Of a stretch of 64,000 nt of DNA, positions 38,495-50,419 are shown one piece after another. Origin of the DNA: Hyphomicrobiales bacterium (GTDB lineage: Bacteria > Pseudomonadota > Alphaproteobacteria > Parvibaculales > Parvibaculaceae); the NCBI GenBank assembly GCA_016124805.1, contig WGND01000003.1:434001-498000 (forward strand), read 5' to 3'. The first letter of the stretch is position 1. Each line of letters begins with the position of its first letter. The notes under the pieces are model-generated. The model had not been told where the DNA came from. It was given only the letters and a program-made list of their open reading frames with translations, and did not search any database. The position numbers and the translations under genes were made by a program.

Positions 38495-39930
38495 CGCAAC
38501 CTCTCTGGACACGTGCTGACGTCTTGCAGGCATGTGGCGGCCACGCCCATGGCGATGACTGGCAGGCGAGCGGTGTCTCGATTGACAGCCGCACGCTCGT
38601 GCCCGGCGACCTTTTTGTGGCGATCCGGGGTGAGAACTCTGACGGCCATGACTATGTCGTCAAAGCCCTGAAGGCAGGTGCTGCGGCGGCCATCGTGTCC
38701 GATGTGACAGATGCCATGCGCGAGGCGGGGTCGCTGGTGATCGTGCCCGATGCGCTTGAGGCACTCAATCGTCTGGGGCATGCCGCGCGCCATCGCACAC
38801 AGGCCAAGGTCATTGCCGTGACAGGCAGCGTCGGCAAGACGAGCACCAAGGAAGCGTTGCTGATGCTTCTGACCGAACAGGGTGCGACGCATGCATCGGC
38901 GGCGTCTTACAACAATCTCTGGGGTGTGCCGCTGTCGCTGGCGCGGATGCCGGCTGACACGAATTTCGGCATTTTTGAAGTCGGCATGAATCATGCCGGT
39001 GAAATTACGCCGCTGACAAAACTTGTCGAGCCGGACGTTGCCATGGTGACGACGGTGGAGCCGGTGCATATGGCCTTCTTCGATTCTGTCGAAGAGATTG
39101 CCGATGCCAAGGGCGAAATTTTTGTCGGTCTCGGTGCGGGCGGGGCTGCCATCATCAATCGCGGCAATCCGCATTTTGCGCGCCTGCGCGAACATGCCCA
39201 GGCCGCGGGCGCGGCGCATATCATCAGTTTTGGCGAGCATCCCGATGCCGATGCCCGGCTTGAAAAGCTGGCGCTGAAGGAAAGCTGCTCCTGCGTGGCA
39301 GCCAATATTTGCGGTGTGCCCGTGACCTACAAGATCGGCGTGCCCGGTCGCCATGTGGTGATGAATTCGCTCGGTATTTTGGCCTGTTTGCATGCCCTGA
39401 AGGCTGATCTCACCATGGCAGCGCTGGCCTTTGCCCGTTTGCGCGCGCCCAAGGGTCGTGGCGAGCGCCATGAAGTGCGTGCACTTGGCCGCAGCTTCAC
39501 GGTCATTGATGAAAGCTATAACGCCAATCCGGCCTCCATGCGCGCCGCTCTTGCAGCCCTTGGTCAGAGCGAACCGCGCGGCGAGGCGCGTCGCATTGCC
39601 ATTCTGGGCGACATGCTGGAACTGGGTGAAGGCGCCGCTGCCATGCATCGCGATCTCTATGCGCCGATCAGGGATGCCGGGGTTGATGTTGTTTTTGCCG
39701 CCGGCCCGATGATGCGCGAACTCGTCAAGGCGCTGCCTGCGGGACTGTCCTTCTTTCATGCAGAAACGTCTGACGGGTTGCTTGATGCCATGGCGGATGA
39801 AATTCGCGATGGCGACATTGTCATGGTCAAGGGGTCACTGGGATCACGGATGGGGCCTGTGGTCGAAGCGCTGTTGTCTTATGCCGATGATGACAGCGAG
39901 AGCATTCGGCGCAATAGAGGGGAAGGCTGA
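38491..39930 (+). CDS. murF: UDP-MurNAc-tripeptide:D-Ala-D-Ala ligase
   Basis: The product has 479 residues. [20 protein letters not shown] starts the UDP-binding domain, [21 protein letters not shown] is the ATP loop, and [15 protein letters not shown] and [15 protein letters not shown] are conserved MurF elements. It completes the pentapeptide in the cytoplasm. It overlaps murE by four bases and mraY by one base. Confidence 0.97.
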   Translation: MTQPLWTRADVLQACGGHAHGDDWQASGVSIDSRTLVPGDLFVAIRGENSDGHDYVVKALKAGAAAAIVSDVTDAMREAGSLVIVPDALEALNRLGHAARHRTQAKVIAVTGSVGKTSTKEALLMLLTEQGATHASAASYNNLWGVPLSLARMPADTNFGIFEVGMNHAGEITPLTKLVEPDVAMVTTVEPVHMAFFDSVEEIADAKGEIFVGLGAGGAAIINRGNPHFARLREHAQAAGAAHIISFGEHPDADARLEKLALKESCSCVAANICGVPVTYKIGVPGRHVVMNSLGILACLHALKADLTMAALAFARLRAPKGRGERHEVRALGRSFTVIDESYNANPASMRAALAALGQSEPRGEARRIAILGDMLELGEGAAAMHRDLYAPIRDAGVDVVFAAGPMMRELVKALPAGLSFFHAETSDGLLDAMADEIRDGDIVMVKGSLGSRMGPVVEALLSYADDDSESIRRNRGEG

Positions 39931-41018
39931 TGCTGTATCATTTTCTGACCGGGATGACCGGCGATGTGCCCGCACTCAACGTGTTCCGGTACATCACGTT
40001 CCGCACGGGCGGCGCGATGATGACATCGCTGCTGATCAGCTTCCTGTTCGGACCGCAGATTATCGCCATGCTGCGCGCCCGTCAGCGCAAGGGCCAGCCG
40101 ATCCGCGAAGACGGACCGCAGACCCATGTCATTCAGAAGCAGGGCACGCCGACCATGGGCGGGTTTCTTATCCTGTTTGGTCTGATGCCTTCGGTGCTGC
40201 TCTGGGCTGATCTCACCAACCCCTATATCTGGATCGTGCTTTTCGTGACGGTAGGTTTTGGGGCGGTCGGTTTTGCCGATGACTATCTCAAGGTTTCCAA
40301 GATTTCGCCCAAGGGTGTGCCCGGTCGCGTCAAGCTGTTCTTCGAGTTCATCATAGCGATTCTTGCCATGTGGGCGCTGGTAACAGTTGCGCATGGTCCT
40401 CTGGCGACCGCGCTGACATTTCCCTTCTTCAAGGGGCTTGTGCTGCCGCTTGGCGGCTTTTTCTTCTTCTTCGGGTCACTTGTCATTGTCGGCTCGTCCA
40501 ATGCGGTCAATCTGACCGACGGTCTCGATGGCCTCGCCATTGTGCCGGTGATGATTGCCGCTGCAAGTTTTGGTCTGATCGTCTATCTCGTCGGCAATGC
40601 GGTTTTTGCCGATTATCTCCAGGTACATTTCGTGCCGGGCACAGGTGAGCTTGCCATATTCTGCGGCGCGCTGATCGGCGCGGGGCTTGGCTTCCTCTGG
40701 TATAATGCGCCGCCGGCCATGATCTTCATGGGCGACACAGGTTCGCTCGCGCTGGGCGGTGCGCTGGGTGCCATTTCGGTAGCGGCCAAGCATGAGCTGG
40801 TGCTTGCCATTATCGGCGGCCTCTTTGTTCTGGAAGCCGTCTCCGTCATCGTGCAGGTCGCATCATTCAAGCTGACAGGCAAGCGCGTTTTCCGCATGGC
40901 GCCGCTGCATCATCATTTCGAACAGAAGGGCTGGGCGGAACCAACCGTCGTCATCCGCTTCTGGATCATCTCGGTCGTGCTCGCCATGATCGGTCTTGCC
41001 ACGTTGAAGTTGAGGTAA
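39930..41018 (+). CDS. mraY: Phospho-MurNAc-pentapeptide translocase MraY
   Basis: This 362-residue integral membrane enzyme has ten helices. [21 protein letters not shown] with its catalytic aspartates, [25 protein letters not shown] and PLHHHFE near the C terminus are invariant MraY motifs. It transfers phospho-MurNAc-pentapeptide to undecaprenyl phosphate, giving lipid I. The ATG shares its A with the murF stop, and murD starts three bases after its own stop. Confidence 0.97.
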   Translation: MLYHFLTGMTGDVPALNVFRYITFRTGGAMMTSLLISFLFGPQIIAMLRARQRKGQPIREDGPQTHVIQKQGTPTMGGFLILFGLMPSVLLWADLTNPYIWIVLFVTVGFGAVGFADDYLKVSKISPKGVPGRVKLFFEFIIAILAMWALVTVAHGPLATALTFPFFKGLVLPLGGFFFFFGSLVIVGSSNAVNLTDGLDGLAIVPVMIAAASFGLIVYLVGNAVFADYLQVHFVPGTGELAIFCGALIGAGLGFLWYNAPPAMIFMGDTGSLALGGALGAISVAAKHELVLAIIGGLFVLEAVSVIVQVASFKLTGKRVFRMAPLHHHFEQKGWAEPTVVIRFWIISVVLAMIGLATLKLR

Positions 41019-41021
41019 GCC

Positions 41022-42440
41022 ATGATCATCGCCACAGGCTTCAGCAATCGCAATGTTGCCGTGTTCGGACTGGGCAAGTCCGGGCTCGCGACCGTGCGTT
41101 CGCTTGAGGCCGGTGGTGCGAAAGTTTTCGCCTGGGATGACTCAGTGGCCAAGCGTGATGAAGCCAAACAGGCGGGCGTCAAGCTGAGCGATTGCGACCA
41201 GTGGAACTGGGCCGAGATGGCGGCGCTGGTGCTGAGCCCTGGTGTGCCATTCACCCATCCCGAACCGCATCGTACGGTCAAGGCGGCACAGGCGGCCAAT
41301 GTCGAAGTCATCGGCGATGTTGAACTGTTCCAGCGGGCGCTGACGGCAAGCGGCACAGGCGCTCGCATGGTTGCGATCACGGGCACCAATGGCAAATCGA
41401 CGACCACGGCGCTGATCGGTCACATGGTTCGCCGTTGCGGCGGTCATGCAGAAGTGGGCGGCAATATTGGCAAGCCGGTTCTGGAGCTTGAAGCGCCCAA
41501 GCCTTCGACTGTCTATGTGATTGAAGTGTCTTCCTATCAGATTGATCTGGCGCCATCGCTGGCGCCGCAGATCGGTGTTCTGCTCAACATCACGCCGGAT
41601 CATATTGACCGTCACGGCACGATTGAGGGCTATGCGGCTGTGAAGGCGCGTCTCTTTGCCAGACAGGGTGCGAAAGACACCTCGATCATCGGCATTGATG
41701 ATGCTTATTCCACCGATATCTGTACCTCAATCTGTGCCGGGCGCCAGTCGCGTCTCGTGCCGATTTCGGTCGGCAAGGCGCTGGGCCGTGGCATCTATGT
41801 GATTGACGGTGTGCTTTATGACAGCACCGGCTCGCAGGCGCAGAAGGTCGACGAGATCAATGATTTCAAGACGCTTGCTGGTGCGCATAACTGGCAGAAT
41901 GCTGCTGCGGCCTATGCAACAGGTCGCGCGCTCGGCTTTGCCCGCGAGAAAATCCTCTCGTCTTTTGAAAGCTTTCCGGGCCTTGCCCATCGCATGGAGA
42001 TTGTTGCCGATCGCAATGGTGTGCGCTTTGTCAATGACAGCAAGGCAACCAATGCGGATGCCGCCTCCAAGGCGCTGGCAACCTATGACAATATTTACTG
42101 GATCATCGGCGGCAAGGCGAAAGAGGGTGGCATTGAAAGCCTGAAATCCTTCTTCCCGCGCATCCGCAAGGCCTATCTGATTGGCGATGCGAGCGACGAC
42201 TTTGCCGCGACGCTTGAGGGTCATGTGCCTTTCGAGGCCTGCGGTACGCTGGAACGCGCCACCGCTGCGGCCACACGCGATGCGGAAAATGATGCGCAGT
42301 CCGGCGAGGCGCTGCGCGTCGTGCTGCTGTCACCGGCTTGCGCCTCGTTTGACCAATTCAAGAGTTTTGAGGAACGCGGCGATCTTTTCCGGTCGCTGGT
42401 CGTGAAGCTTGTCGCCAATCGGGGAGGGGCAGCCGCATGA
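41022..42440 (+). CDS. murD: UDP-MurNAc-L-Ala:D-Glu ligase
   Basis: The product has 472 residues. VAVFGLGKSGLATVRSLE opens the UDP-binding domain. MVAITGTNGKSTTTALIGHM is the ATP loop, and LNITPDHIDRHGTIEGY, LAHRMEIV and FVNDSKATNADAA are MurD signatures. It adds D-Glu in the cytoplasm. Its TGA overlaps the ftsW start by four bases. Confidence 0.97.
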   Translation: MIIATGFSNRNVAVFGLGKSGLATVRSLEAGGAKVFAWDDSVAKRDEAKQAGVKLSDCDQWNWAEMAALVLSPGVPFTHPEPHRTVKAAQAANVEVIGDVELFQRALTASGTGARMVAITGTNGKSTTTALIGHMVRRCGGHAEVGGNIGKPVLELEAPKPSTVYVIEVSSYQIDLAPSLAPQIGVLLNITPDHIDRHGTIEGYAAVKARLFARQGAKDTSIIGIDDAYSTDICTSICAGRQSRLVPISVGKALGRGIYVIDGVLYDSTGSQAQKVDEINDFKTLAGAHNWQNAAAAYATGRALGFAREKILSSFESFPGLAHRMEIVADRNGVRFVNDSKATNADAASKALATYDNIYWIIGGKAKEGGIESLKSFFPRIRKAYLIGDASDDFAATLEGHVPFEACGTLERATAAATRDAENDAQSGEALRVVLLSPACASFDQFKSFEERGDLFRSLVVKLVANRGGAAA

Positions 42441-43579
42441 TCCGTCTTGCCCGTACAAACCGCAGCGCGATTGCCGAATGGTGGTGGACCGTTGACAAGC
42501 TGACGCTGCTCGGTCTGCTCAGCCTGATGCTGGTGGGCGGTGTGCTGGCGCTTGCGGCAAGCCCTGCCGTTGCCATGCGCATTCATTTGCCGCCCTTCCA
42601 TTTTGTCTATCGTCAGCTGATCTTTCTAGCGCCTGCGCTGGTGATCATGTTTGGCGTGTCGCTGCTTAATGTGCGACAGGTGCGGCGTCTGGCTGTGCTG
42701 GTCTTTCTGGTCTCCTTTGCGCTGATGTGCCTGACGCTTGTCATTGGCCCGGAGGTGAAAGGCGCACATCGCTGGCTTGGCGTTGGGCCTTTTTCCATTC
42801 AGCCGTCTGAATTTGTGAAACCCGCTTTCATTGTGCTTGCGGCCTGGATGTTTGCCGAGGCACAGCGTGTGCCCGGTTTCCCCGGCACCTTCATTGCGCT
42901 GGGGCTCTATGCCGCCGTTGTGGGCGTATTGGCGCTGCAGCCCGATTTTGGTCAACTCATGCTGATCACCATGGTTTTTGGCGCGATCTTTTTCATGGCC
43001 GGTCTCTCATGGGCATGGATCGGGTCGCTGGCAACGGTTGCTGTGGTCGGTGCCATCAGCGCCTATAGTCTGATGCCGCATGTGGCCAGCCGCGTGGACC
43101 GCTTCCTGACGCCGGAGTCCGGCGATACCTATCAGATCGACCGTGCACTTGATGCCTTCCACACCGGTGGTTTCTTTGGTCGCGGGCCGGGCGAAGGCGA
43201 AGTCAAACGCATTCTGCCTGACGCTCATACCGACTTCATCTTCGCTGTCGCGGCGGAAGAATATGGCGTGATTGCCGGCCTCATCATTATCGGTCTTTTC
43301 TGCTTCATCGTGATGCGGACCCTGAATCGCGTGATGGAGGAGCCCGATCTCTTCGTGCAGTTTGCGGCGTGTGGGTTGACCTCGCTCTTCGGGCTGCAGG
43401 CGCTCATCAACATGGCGGTGAATGTCAATCTCATCCCGTCCAAGGGCATGACCCTGCCATTCATCTCCTATGGCGGGTCGTCGCTTCTCGCGCTGGCTTT
43501 CACCATGGGTATGTTGCTGGCCCTGACGCGTCATCGCGCGGGCGCCCATGTCGCCCATGCCGCTGGCAGGAGGGGCTGA
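42437..43579 (+). CDS. ftsW: Septal peptidoglycan polymerase FtsW (SEDS)
   Basis: The product has 380 residues with about ten membrane helices. GAHRWLGVGPFSIQPSEFVKP is the SEDS core, followed by LQPDFGQLMLI, GRGPGEGEVKRILPDAHTDFIFAV (catalytic aspartate loop, given by its ends) and GMTLPFISYGGSS. It is the glycosyltransferase that polymerises septal glycan strands and works with FtsI. It overlaps murD by four bases and murG begins two bases after its stop. Confidence 0.96.
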   Translation: MIRLARTNRSAIAEWWWTVDKLTLLGLLSLMLVGGVLALAASPAVAMRIHLPPFHFVYRQLIFLAPALVIMFGVSLLNVRQVRRLAVLVFLVSFALMCLTLVIGPEVKGAHRWLGVGPFSIQPSEFVKPAFIVLAAWMFAEAQRVPGFPGTFIALGLYAAVVGVLALQPDFGQLMLITMVFGAIFFMAGLSWAWIGSLATVAVVGAISAYSLMPHVASRVDRFLTPESGDTYQIDRALDAFHTGGFFGRGPGEGEVKRILPDAHTDFIFAVAAEEYGVIAGLIIIGLFCFIVMRTLNRVMEEPDLFVQFAACGLTSLFGLQALINMAVNVNLIPSKGMTLPFISYGGSSLLALAFTMGMLLALTRHRAGAHVAHAAGRRG

Positions 43580-43581
43580 CC

Positions 43582-44769
43582 ATGAGCCTTTACCCCTCAG
43601 GTCCGATTGTGATTGCCGCAGGTGGCACAGGCGGGCATCTTTTTCCCGGTCAGGCGCTGGCGCAGGAACTGCGCCGCCGCGGACGTCGCATCGTGTTGCT
43701 GACGGATGAACGCGTGCAGCGTTTCGAAAGCCTGTTCCCTGATGCCGATATTTATGCCGTGCCATCGGCAACGCCATCCGGCAAGGGCGTGATCGGTCTT
43801 TTTCGCGCCGCCCCTTCCATTGTGGCGGGCATCGCCAACGCCTTCAGCATTCTGGGCCGTGTGAAGCCTGCCGCCGTCATTGGATTTGGCGGCTATCCCA
43901 CCTTGCCGCCGATTGCGGCGGCGCTGTTTCGCGGTTTGCCGACCTGCGTGCATGAGCAGAATGCCGTGCTTGGCCGGGTCAACAAGCTCGTCGCGCCGCA
44001 TGTGCAGGTGATTGCTTCAACCTTTGCCGCGCCGAAGTTTTTGCGTCCCAAGGATCAGTCCAAACTCGTCATTACCGGCAATCCCGTGCGCGATGCAGTA
44101 GTCGCGCAGGCCGATATGGCCTATCCGGCGCTTGATCGTGAGAGCCCGCTTCATCTGCTTGTCTTTGGCGGCAGCCAGGGCGCCCGCGTGATGAGCGATA
44201 TTGTGCCTGACGCGCTTCTTGCCCTGCCGGAGGGCATTCGCTCCCGTTTGCATGTCGTTCAGCAATGCCGCCCGGAAGACATGGATCGCGTTCGTGGCCT
44301 GTATGAAAATGCAGGCATAGAGGCAGAACTTGCGAGCTTCTTTGACGATATGCCTGCGCGCATTGCAGCCTCCCATCTCGTGATCGGGCGTTCCGGCGCG
44401 TCGACTGTTGCCGAAGTCACCGTCATCGGGCGGCCCTCCATTCTCGTGCCCTTGCCCCATTCACTCGACAATGACCAGAAGGCCAATGCCGAGAAGCTGA
44501 CATCTGCCGGGGCGGCCTGGATGATTGAGCAGAAGGATTTCAAGCCCGAGGTTCTGGGGACGCGCCTACGCGAGCTTTTTCATTCGCTGGAAGTTCTGGT
44601 GCAGGCTGCTGGTGCGGCCAAGTCACAGGGCCAGCCAGACGCAGTTCGTCGTCTCGCAGACCTTGTCGAATCAATGGGTAAAGGCGAGATTCGTAAGTTC
44701 CTTGGTGCAGGCTCCGATGACAAACCGGCGCGCCTTGAAAATCTCAATTTTGAACAGGCAGGTTTGTGA
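43582..44769 (+). CDS. murG: Undecaprenyl-PP-MurNAc-pentapeptide GlcNAc transferase
   Basis: The product has 395 residues. [19 protein letters not shown] is the first G-loop. [41 protein letters not shown] and [12 protein letters not shown] follow in the GT-B order of MurG. It adds GlcNAc to lipid I to make lipid II at the inner face of the membrane. The ATG at 43582 follows a GGAGGGG sequence; the longer in-frame extension into ftsW is rejected. The last bases overlap the murC start. Confidence 0.97.
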   Translation: MSLYPSGPIVIAAGGTGGHLFPGQALAQELRRRGRRIVLLTDERVQRFESLFPDADIYAVPSATPSGKGVIGLFRAAPSIVAGIANAFSILGRVKPAAVIGFGGYPTLPPIAAALFRGLPTCVHEQNAVLGRVNKLVAPHVQVIASTFAAPKFLRPKDQSKLVITGNPVRDAVVAQADMAYPALDRESPLHLLVFGGSQGARVMSDIVPDALLALPEGIRSRLHVVQQCRPEDMDRVRGLYENAGIEAELASFFDDMPARIAASHLVIGRSGASTVAEVTVIGRPSILVPLPHSLDNDQKANAEKLTSAGAAWMIEQKDFKPEVLGTRLRELFHSLEVLVQAAGAAKSQGQPDAVRRLADLVESMGKGEIRKFLGAGSDDKPARLENLNFEQAGL

Positions 44770-46235
44770 TGCGCCCGGCACCACTCGATATCGGAATCAT
44801 CCATTTTGTCGGCATTGGCGGCATCGGCATGAGCGGTATTGCCGAGGTCATGCATAATCTTGGCTACAAGGTGCAGGGCAGTGACGCCGCCGAGAGCGCC
44901 AATGTCAAACGTCTGCGCGGGCTTGGCATTGATGTGAAGATCGGTCAGTCGGCTGACAATCTCGGCCTGGCGCAGGTTATTGTCATTTCGTCGGCCATCC
45001 GTGCGGACAATCCGGAGCTGGTTGAGGCGCGATCCCGCTTTCTGCCTGTGGTGCGCCGCGCCGAAATGCTGGCAGAGCTGATGCGTCTGAAATCCTGCGT
45101 CACCATTGCCGGTACGCATGGCAAGACGACAACGACCTCGCTGGTCGCGGCCATTCTGGATGGTGCCGATCTCGACCCGACAGTCATCAATGGCGGTATC
45201 ATCAATGCCTATGGCACCAATGCGCGTCTGGGTGAGGGCGAGTGGATGGTTGTCGAGGCCGATGAGTCCGATGGCACTTTCATCAAGCTGCCCTCGACCA
45301 TTGCCATTGTCACCAATATCGATCCGGAGCATCTCGACTATTACGGCGATTTTGAAGCGGCCAAGGATGCCTTCCTGACCTTTGTCGAGAATGTGCCTTT
45401 TTACGGTTGCGCCGTGATGTGCATCGATCACCCTGAAGTGCAGGCCCTGATCGGTCGCGTGCGGGATCGTCGTATCGTCACCTATGGCACCTCACCCCAG
45501 GCCGATATTCGCGCGACCAATAATCGCGTCGAGGCCGGGCTCAATGTGTTTGACGTGCAGATGACGGATCGCAAGACCGGCACCGTGACCGAGATGCCGG
45601 GTGTGAAGCTCGCCATGCATGGTCGCCACAACATGCTCAACAGCCTGTCGGCCATTGGCGTGGCCATGCAGATGGGCGTGAGCGAGAGCAAGATCCGCAA
45701 GGCGCTGGAAAGTTTTGGCGGCGTGAAGCGCCGTTTCACACCAGTCGGCACCTGGAATGGCGTCAGCCTCTATGATGACTATGGCCATCACCCCGTCGAG
45801 ATTGCTGCCGTGTTGCAGGCGGCGCGGTCGGCCAGCGAAGGCCGCATCATTGCTGTCATGCAGCCCCATCGCTATACGCGTCTGCATAACCTCTTTGATG
45901 ATTTCTGTGCCTGCTTCAATGATGCCGACACGGTGATTGTCGCTGACGTCTATACGGCAGGTGAGACACCCATTGAAGGCGCGGATAAGGAGCACCTCGT
46001 CGCGGGGCTTCGCGACCATGGCCATCGTGATGTAACCGCGCTGGAAAACCCTGAAGCCCTGCCGGCCCTGATTGCGTCGAAAGCCAAGCCGGGTGACCTG
46101 GTTGTGTGCCTTGGCGCGGGCAGCATCACCTATTGGGCCAATTCATTGGCGGCCGATCTTGAAGCGCTATCGTCGCCCAAACCCAAAGCGAAAAAAAGCG
46201 CCCCGGCGAAACCATCAAAAGGGAAAGGCAAATGA
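44769..46235 (+). CDS. murC: UDP-MurNAc:L-alanine ligase
   Basis: The product has 488 residues. [19 protein letters not shown] is the UDP-binding start, [20 protein letters not shown] the ATP loop, [14 protein letters not shown] and [11 protein letters not shown] the catalytic motifs, and QPHRYTRL is conserved in MurC. The C terminus is lysine/proline-rich. It attaches the first amino acid to UDP-MurNAc. GTG at 44766 or ATG at 44769 could start it; both are coupled to murG. It overlaps murB by four bases. Confidence 0.97.
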   Translation: MRPAPLDIGIIHFVGIGGIGMSGIAEVMHNLGYKVQGSDAAESANVKRLRGLGIDVKIGQSADNLGLAQVIVISSAIRADNPELVEARSRFLPVVRRAEMLAELMRLKSCVTIAGTHGKTTTTSLVAAILDGADLDPTVINGGIINAYGTNARLGEGEWMVVEADESDGTFIKLPSTIAIVTNIDPEHLDYYGDFEAAKDAFLTFVENVPFYGCAVMCIDHPEVQALIGRVRDRRIVTYGTSPQADIRATNNRVEAGLNVFDVQMTDRKTGTVTEMPGVKLAMHGRHNMLNSLSAIGVAMQMGVSESKIRKALESFGGVKRRFTPVGTWNGVSLYDDYGHHPVEIAAVLQAARSASEGRIIAVMQPHRYTRLHNLFDDFCACFNDADTVIVADVYTAGETPIEGADKEHLVAGLRDHGHRDVTALENPEALPALIASKAKPGDLVVCLGAGSITYWANSLAADLEALSSPKPKAKKSAPAKPSKGKGK

Positions 46236-47158
46236 TGAGCGCGCATGCGACCACATCCGGCCTGATTGATCGGTTACCGCCTGTTCGCGGTGAGCTGATC
46301 GTTGATGCGCCCTTGGCACCACTAACATGGTTCCGCGTGGGCGGTACGGCTGACATTCTTTTCCGCCCGGCTGATGCGGATGATCTGGCGAGCTTCCTCG
46401 GCGGCTGTCCGACGGATGTGCCCGTCACGGTTATCGGTGTTGGATCAAATCTTCTGGTGCGTGATGGCGGCGTGCGCGGCATCGTTATTCGTCTCGGCAA
46501 GGCCTTTATGGGCATCAAGGCGGAGGCCAATTCGCGCATTCGTGCCGGTACGGCAGCGCTTGATGTGGCTGTGGCGCGCGCGGCGCAGGAAGCCGGTATT
46601 GCCGGTCTTGAGTTCTATCGCGGCATTCCCGGTTCCATTGGTGGGGCCTTGCGCATGAATGGGGGCTCCTATGGCGGCGAGACAAAGGACATTCTTGTCG
46701 AAGTGAAGGCTGTGGACCGTCGTGGCGGGCGTCACGTGCTCAAGCTTGACGACATGCAATATAGTTACCGCCATAGCGGTACATCGGATTGCCTGATTTT
46801 CGTGGAAGCCCTTTTTCAGGGGCGGCCCGGTGATCCGGCCGAAATTCTGGCGCGCATGGAAGAGATTACCTCCAAGCGCGAGGAAACGCAGCCGATCCGC
46901 ACACGAACGGGCGGCAGCACATTCAAAAATCCCGACGGTCACAAGTCGTGGCAGCTCATTGACGCAGCCGGCTGTCGTGGTCTCAAGGTCGGCGGTGCGC
47001 AGGTGTCGGAACTGCATTGCAACTTCCTGATCAATACCGGCGATGCCACGGCCGCAGACATCGAAATGCTGGGCGAGGAAGTGCGCGCCCGCGTGCTGGC
47101 CCATAGCGGTGTGACGCTGGACTGGGAAATCAAGCGCATTGGGGAGAAGACAGCATGA
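46232..47158 (+). CDS. murB: UDP-N-acetylenolpyruvoylglucosamine reductase
   Basis: This 308-residue type I/II FAD enzyme has [52 protein letters not shown] and [17 protein letters not shown] with the catalytic serine, in MurB order. It reduces enolpyruvyl-UDP-GlcNAc to UDP-MurNAc with NADPH. It overlaps murC and ddl by four bases on each side. Confidence 0.97.
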   Translation: MMSAHATTSGLIDRLPPVRGELIVDAPLAPLTWFRVGGTADILFRPADADDLASFLGGCPTDVPVTVIGVGSNLLVRDGGVRGIVIRLGKAFMGIKAEANSRIRAGTAALDVAVARAAQEAGIAGLEFYRGIPGSIGGALRMNGGSYGGETKDILVEVKAVDRRGGRHVLKLDDMQYSYRHSGTSDCLIFVEALFQGRPGDPAEILARMEEITSKREETQPIRTRTGGSTFKNPDGHKSWQLIDAAGCRGLKVGGAQVSELHCNFLINTGDATAADIEMLGEEVRARVLAHSGVTLDWEIKRIGEKTA

Positions 47159-48078
47159 GTGGCAAGCATGTCGCCGTCCTCAAAGGCGGGTGGAGCCCGG
47201 AACGCGAAGTCAGCCTTGTCTCCGGCAAGGGCTGCGCGGAGGCATTGCGCAAGCATGGCTATCGCGTGACGGAAATTGATGTGGGTCGCGATCTGGCTGA
47301 CCAGCTTTTGAAGGTGAAGCCGGACGTTGCTTTTAACGCGCTTCACGGTCGCTGGGGCGAGGATGGCTGCGTACAAGGTATGCTGGAAATACTCAATATT
47401 CCGTATACGCATTCAGGTGTTCTGGCGTCTTCCCTTGCCATGCACAAGGAGCGTGCCAAGGCGACATTCCGTCAGGCCGGATTGCCGGTGGCTGAAAGTG
47501 TTGTCGTGCCACGCGAGACCGCTGCCATGGGCCATGTCATGGAACCACCCTATGTGATCAAGCCTGTCAATCAGGGGTCGTCTGTCGGGGTCTTCATCGT
47601 ACGCGCAGGTGAAAACCGTCCGCCTGCAGAGCTGACATCGAGCGAATGGAATCTGGGTGATGAAGTCATGGCCGAGCGCTACATCGCCGGGCGCGAGCTG
47701 ACATGCGCTGTGCTGGGGGATGATATTTCCAGCGTGACGGAAATCATCGCGGGCACGAATTTCTACGACTATGAGGCAAAATATGCCGCCGGGGGCTCGC
47801 GCCACATCCTGCCGGCGCAGATTGAAGCTGATGTTGCCGCTGAAATTCAGCGCGTGACGCTCGCCGCCCACAAGGTGCTGGGTTGCCGTGGCGTCTCGCG
47901 CGCCGACTTCCGCTATGACGACACGCGTGGCGGCAAGGGCGAACTGATTTTGCTGGAAGTGAATACCCAGCCTGGCATGACACCGACATCCCTTGTGCCC
48001 GAACTCGCGGCCTATGCCGGTCTCAGCTATGGCGAACTCGTCAGTTGGATGGTGGAGGACGCATCATGCGACAGGTAA
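47155..48078 (+). CDS. ddl: D-alanine--D-alanine ligase
   Basis: The product is a 307-residue ATP-grasp enzyme. [49 protein letters not shown]-type sequence, [16 protein letters not shown] and [18 protein letters not shown] are Ddl-B motifs. It makes the D-Ala-D-Ala used by MurF. It overlaps murB by four bases, and its end overlaps ftsQ by 13 bases. Confidence 0.96.
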   Translation: MSGKHVAVLKGGWSPEREVSLVSGKGCAEALRKHGYRVTEIDVGRDLADQLLKVKPDVAFNALHGRWGEDGCVQGMLEILNIPYTHSGVLASSLAMHKERAKATFRQAGLPVAESVVVPRETAAMGHVMEPPYVIKPVNQGSSVGVFIVRAGENRPPAELTSSEWNLGDEVMAERYIAGRELTCAVLGDDISSVTEIIAGTNFYDYEAKYAAGGSRHILPAQIEADVAAEIQRVTLAAHKVLGCRGVSRADFRYDDTRGGKGELILLEVNTQPGMTPTSLVPELAAYAGLSYGELVSWMVEDASCDR

Positions 48079-49112
48079 AAGCGAAAAAGGTACCGTCGCG
48101 GACAGGCGTTCGCGCTGTGAGTGCGAAGACCGTCAAGAAGCGCAGCGCCGCCAAGGCGCAGCCGTCAAAACGTGCAAGCCTTGCCGAGCGTCGCGCGGTT
48201 TCGCGCCGTCGTGACCGTGATCTTGGTCTGTTTGGCCGGATTGTGGCTGATCTTCGCGAAGGCAATTTTCCCATGCATCCCTTCACGGCAGGCGCTGTGG
48301 CGATGATTGCGGGCGTGATTGTCTATGGTCTGGTGATTGGTGGTCATGTGACCAATGCCAAGGATGCCGTTGTTGACCAGGTCAATCATGTGCTGGCGCT
48401 TTCCGGCTTCAATGTGCAGGAAGTGACCGTCAAGGGGCGTTCCCATGCCGATGCTAAAGCACTTTTGGCAGCGCTTGGCGTGGGGCGTGGTGATCCGATC
48501 ATGGGCTTTGACACCGAGGCGGCGCGCCAGCGTGTCGAGCAGGTCGATTGGGTCGAGCGTGCAACCGTGACGCGCATGCTGCCGGATCACATCCAGATTG
48601 ATATTCAGGAGCGTCAGCCCTTTGCCATCTGGCAGCGGGGCGGGCAGCTCTCCGTGATCGACAGTCAGGGCCGTTCGATCACGGACCATGATGTGCAGGA
48701 ATTTGCCAGCCTTCCCTTTGTGGTGGGGTTTGGCGCGGCCCGTCACGCAGAGGACATTGTCAAACTCGTGCGTGATACGCAGCCGCAGCTTTTTGCCCGT
48801 GTACGTGCCTTTGTGCGCGTGGGCGACCGGCGCTGGAACATGCGTCTTGAAAATGGCGTTGATGTGAAACTGCCGGAAGTGGGCGTGGAAGCGGCACTTG
48901 CCGAGCTCGTGACACTTGAAAACAAATACAAATTACTCGCGCGTGACATACAGGCGGTTGATCTGCGTTTGCCCGACCGTGTGGCTGTTCAGCTCAGTGA
49001 ACAGGCCGCCGGTGACAAGGGTATCGCCATTGGCGCGAGCGTCACGTCGCAGGACCTTCGTCAGGGTGGGGCGCTTCGTCCCGTTGTGGCAGCCGGTGGG
49101 GGCAACACATGA
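48066..49112 (+). CDS. ftsQ: Cell division protein FtsQ
   Basis: The product has 348 residues. A long basic cytoplasmic tail (about 75 residues, rich in Lys/Arg) precedes one membrane helix ([19 protein letters not shown]). The POTRA domain follows ([24 protein letters not shown]) and then the beta domain with [22 protein letters not shown]. FtsQ scaffolds FtsBL and controls FtsWI. ATG at 48066 lies inside ddl; an in-frame GTG-type start farther upstream adds seven residues. The stop overlaps ftsA. Confidence 0.94.
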   Translation: MRQVKAKKVPSRTGVRAVSAKTVKKRSAAKAQPSKRASLAERRAVSRRRDRDLGLFGRIVADLREGNFPMHPFTAGAVAMIAGVIVYGLVIGGHVTNAKDAVVDQVNHVLALSGFNVQEVTVKGRSHADAKALLAALGVGRGDPIMGFDTEAARQRVEQVDWVERATVTRMLPDHIQIDIQERQPFAIWQRGGQLSVIDSQGRSITDHDVQEFASLPFVVGFGAARHAEDIVKLVRDTQPQLFARVRAFVRVGDRRWNMRLENGVDVKLPEVGVEAALAELVTLENKYKLLARDIQAVDLRLPDRVAVQLSEQAAGDKGIAIGASVTSQDLRQGGALRPVVAAGGGNT

Positions 49113-50419
49113 ATATGGTCAGTCTAGGGTCAAAGGGATTTCAGGGAAGGCCGGTCGCTGCCGGGCGCTCGGGCACGATTGCCGCGCTTGATGTCGGCAC
49201 GTCGAAAATTTCCTGCTTCATCGCCCGCATTGAGCCCGGCCGGATGGCGAACGGGCATGCGCCTGTGCGCGTTATCGGCATTGGTCATCAGATTTCGCGT
49301 GGCATTCGCGCTGGCATGGTTGTGGATATGGATGCCGCCGAGGAAGCCATTCGCGTGTCCGTGGATGCGGCTGAACGCATGGCCGGCGTCACGATCCGCG
49401 AAGTTGTCGTGGGCATTTCCGGTGCCGATCCCAAGAGCCAGACCGTGGGCGTGAAAGCACCCATTCCGGGTACGGAAGTGACGGAAGCCGATCTCGGTCG
49501 CCTGATTGCCCATGCCCAGGCCAATTACCAGCCTGAGGGCCGCGATGTCCTGCATGCCATTCCCACCAATTACAATATTGACGGCAGCCGCGGCGTGCAT
49601 GATCCGCGCGGCATGTTTGGCGAAAAGCTGGGTGTGGATGTGCATATGGTCAGCGTGCAGCGTGGTCCGCTGCGCAATCTCGAGCTTTGCATTGAGCGCT
49701 GCCATCTGGCTGTCGCCGGCATGGCGATTTCGCCCTATGCCAGCGGGCTTGCCTGCCTTGTTGAAGATGAAATGGATCTGGGCGTCGCCGTGATTGACAT
49801 GGGCGGCGGCACGACCTCGCTTTCAGTCTTCTTTGAAGGCGCGATGGTTTATTGCGATTCCGTGTCAATTGGCGGGAATCACATTACTAATGACATTGCG
49901 AGAGGGCTTTCCACGCCATTGTCTCATGCCGAACGCATGAAGACGCTTTATGGCAGCGCATTGGCAAGTCCATCTGACGAGAGAGAGATGATAGACGTGC
50001 CGCAAGTGGGCGAAAGTGATGCTGATTCGGCGAATCATATTCCGCGGTCCATGCTGACCGGCATCATCCAGCCACGTCTGGAGGAAACGCTTGAACTTGT
50101 CCGCGATCGTCTTGAGGCGAGCGGATATGGAAGACTTGCCGGTCGGCGCGTCGTGCTGACGGGCGGGGCAAGCCAGCTCAATGGCGCGCGCGAACTGGCC
50201 GCGCGCATTCTCGACAAGCAGGTTCGGGTCGGACAACCGATCCGGCTTACCGGTCTGGCAGAGGCAACAGGCGGTCCCGCCTTTTCAGCCTGTGCGGGAC
50301 TATTGGCCTATTCACAGATCTCCCCGCTCGAAGCGGTTGGGGCTGATAGCGATTCCGAAGCAGGTGCCTCTGGCGGGCAGCTTCGGCGCATCGGTCGCTG
50401 GCTCAAGGAGAACTTCTGA
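49109..50419 (+). CDS. ftsA: Cell division protein FtsA
   Basis: This 436-residue actin-like ATPase has IAALDVGTSKISCFIARIE (phosphate 1), AVIDMGGGTTSLSVFFEGAM (phosphate 2) and VVLTGGASQLNGARELAARI (adenosine) in order. The C-terminal LRRIGRWLKENF is the amphipathic membrane-targeting helix. It tethers FtsZ to the membrane. The segment near residues 290-310 is more acidic and variable than in E. coli. It overlaps ftsQ by four bases; ftsZ follows after 176 bases. Confidence 0.97.
   Translation: MNMVSLGSKGFQGRPVAAGRSGTIAALDVGTSKISCFIARIEPGRMANGHAPVRVIGIGHQISRGIRAGMVVDMDAAEEAIRVSVDAAERMAGVTIREVVVGISGADPKSQTVGVKAPIPGTEVTEADLGRLIAHAQANYQPEGRDVLHAIPTNYNIDGSRGVHDPRGMFGEKLGVDVHMVSVQRGPLRNLELCIERCHLAVAGMAISPYASGLACLVEDEMDLGVAVIDMGGGTTSLSVFFEGAMVYCDSVSIGGNHITNDIARGLSTPLSHAERMKTLYGSALASPSDEREMIDVPQVGESDADSANHIPRSMLTGIIQPRLEETLELVRDRLEASGYGRLAGRRVVLTGGASQLNGARELAARILDKQVRVGQPIRLTGLAEATGGPAFSACAGLLAYSQISPLEAVGADSDSEAGASGGQLRRIGRWLKENF

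Noticed and set aside
36809-38533. A 574-codon minus-strand open frame opposite ftsI/murE
   Set aside because: It is an antisense shadow in high-GC coding DNA, with no motif and histidine/arginine-rich low-complexity composition.
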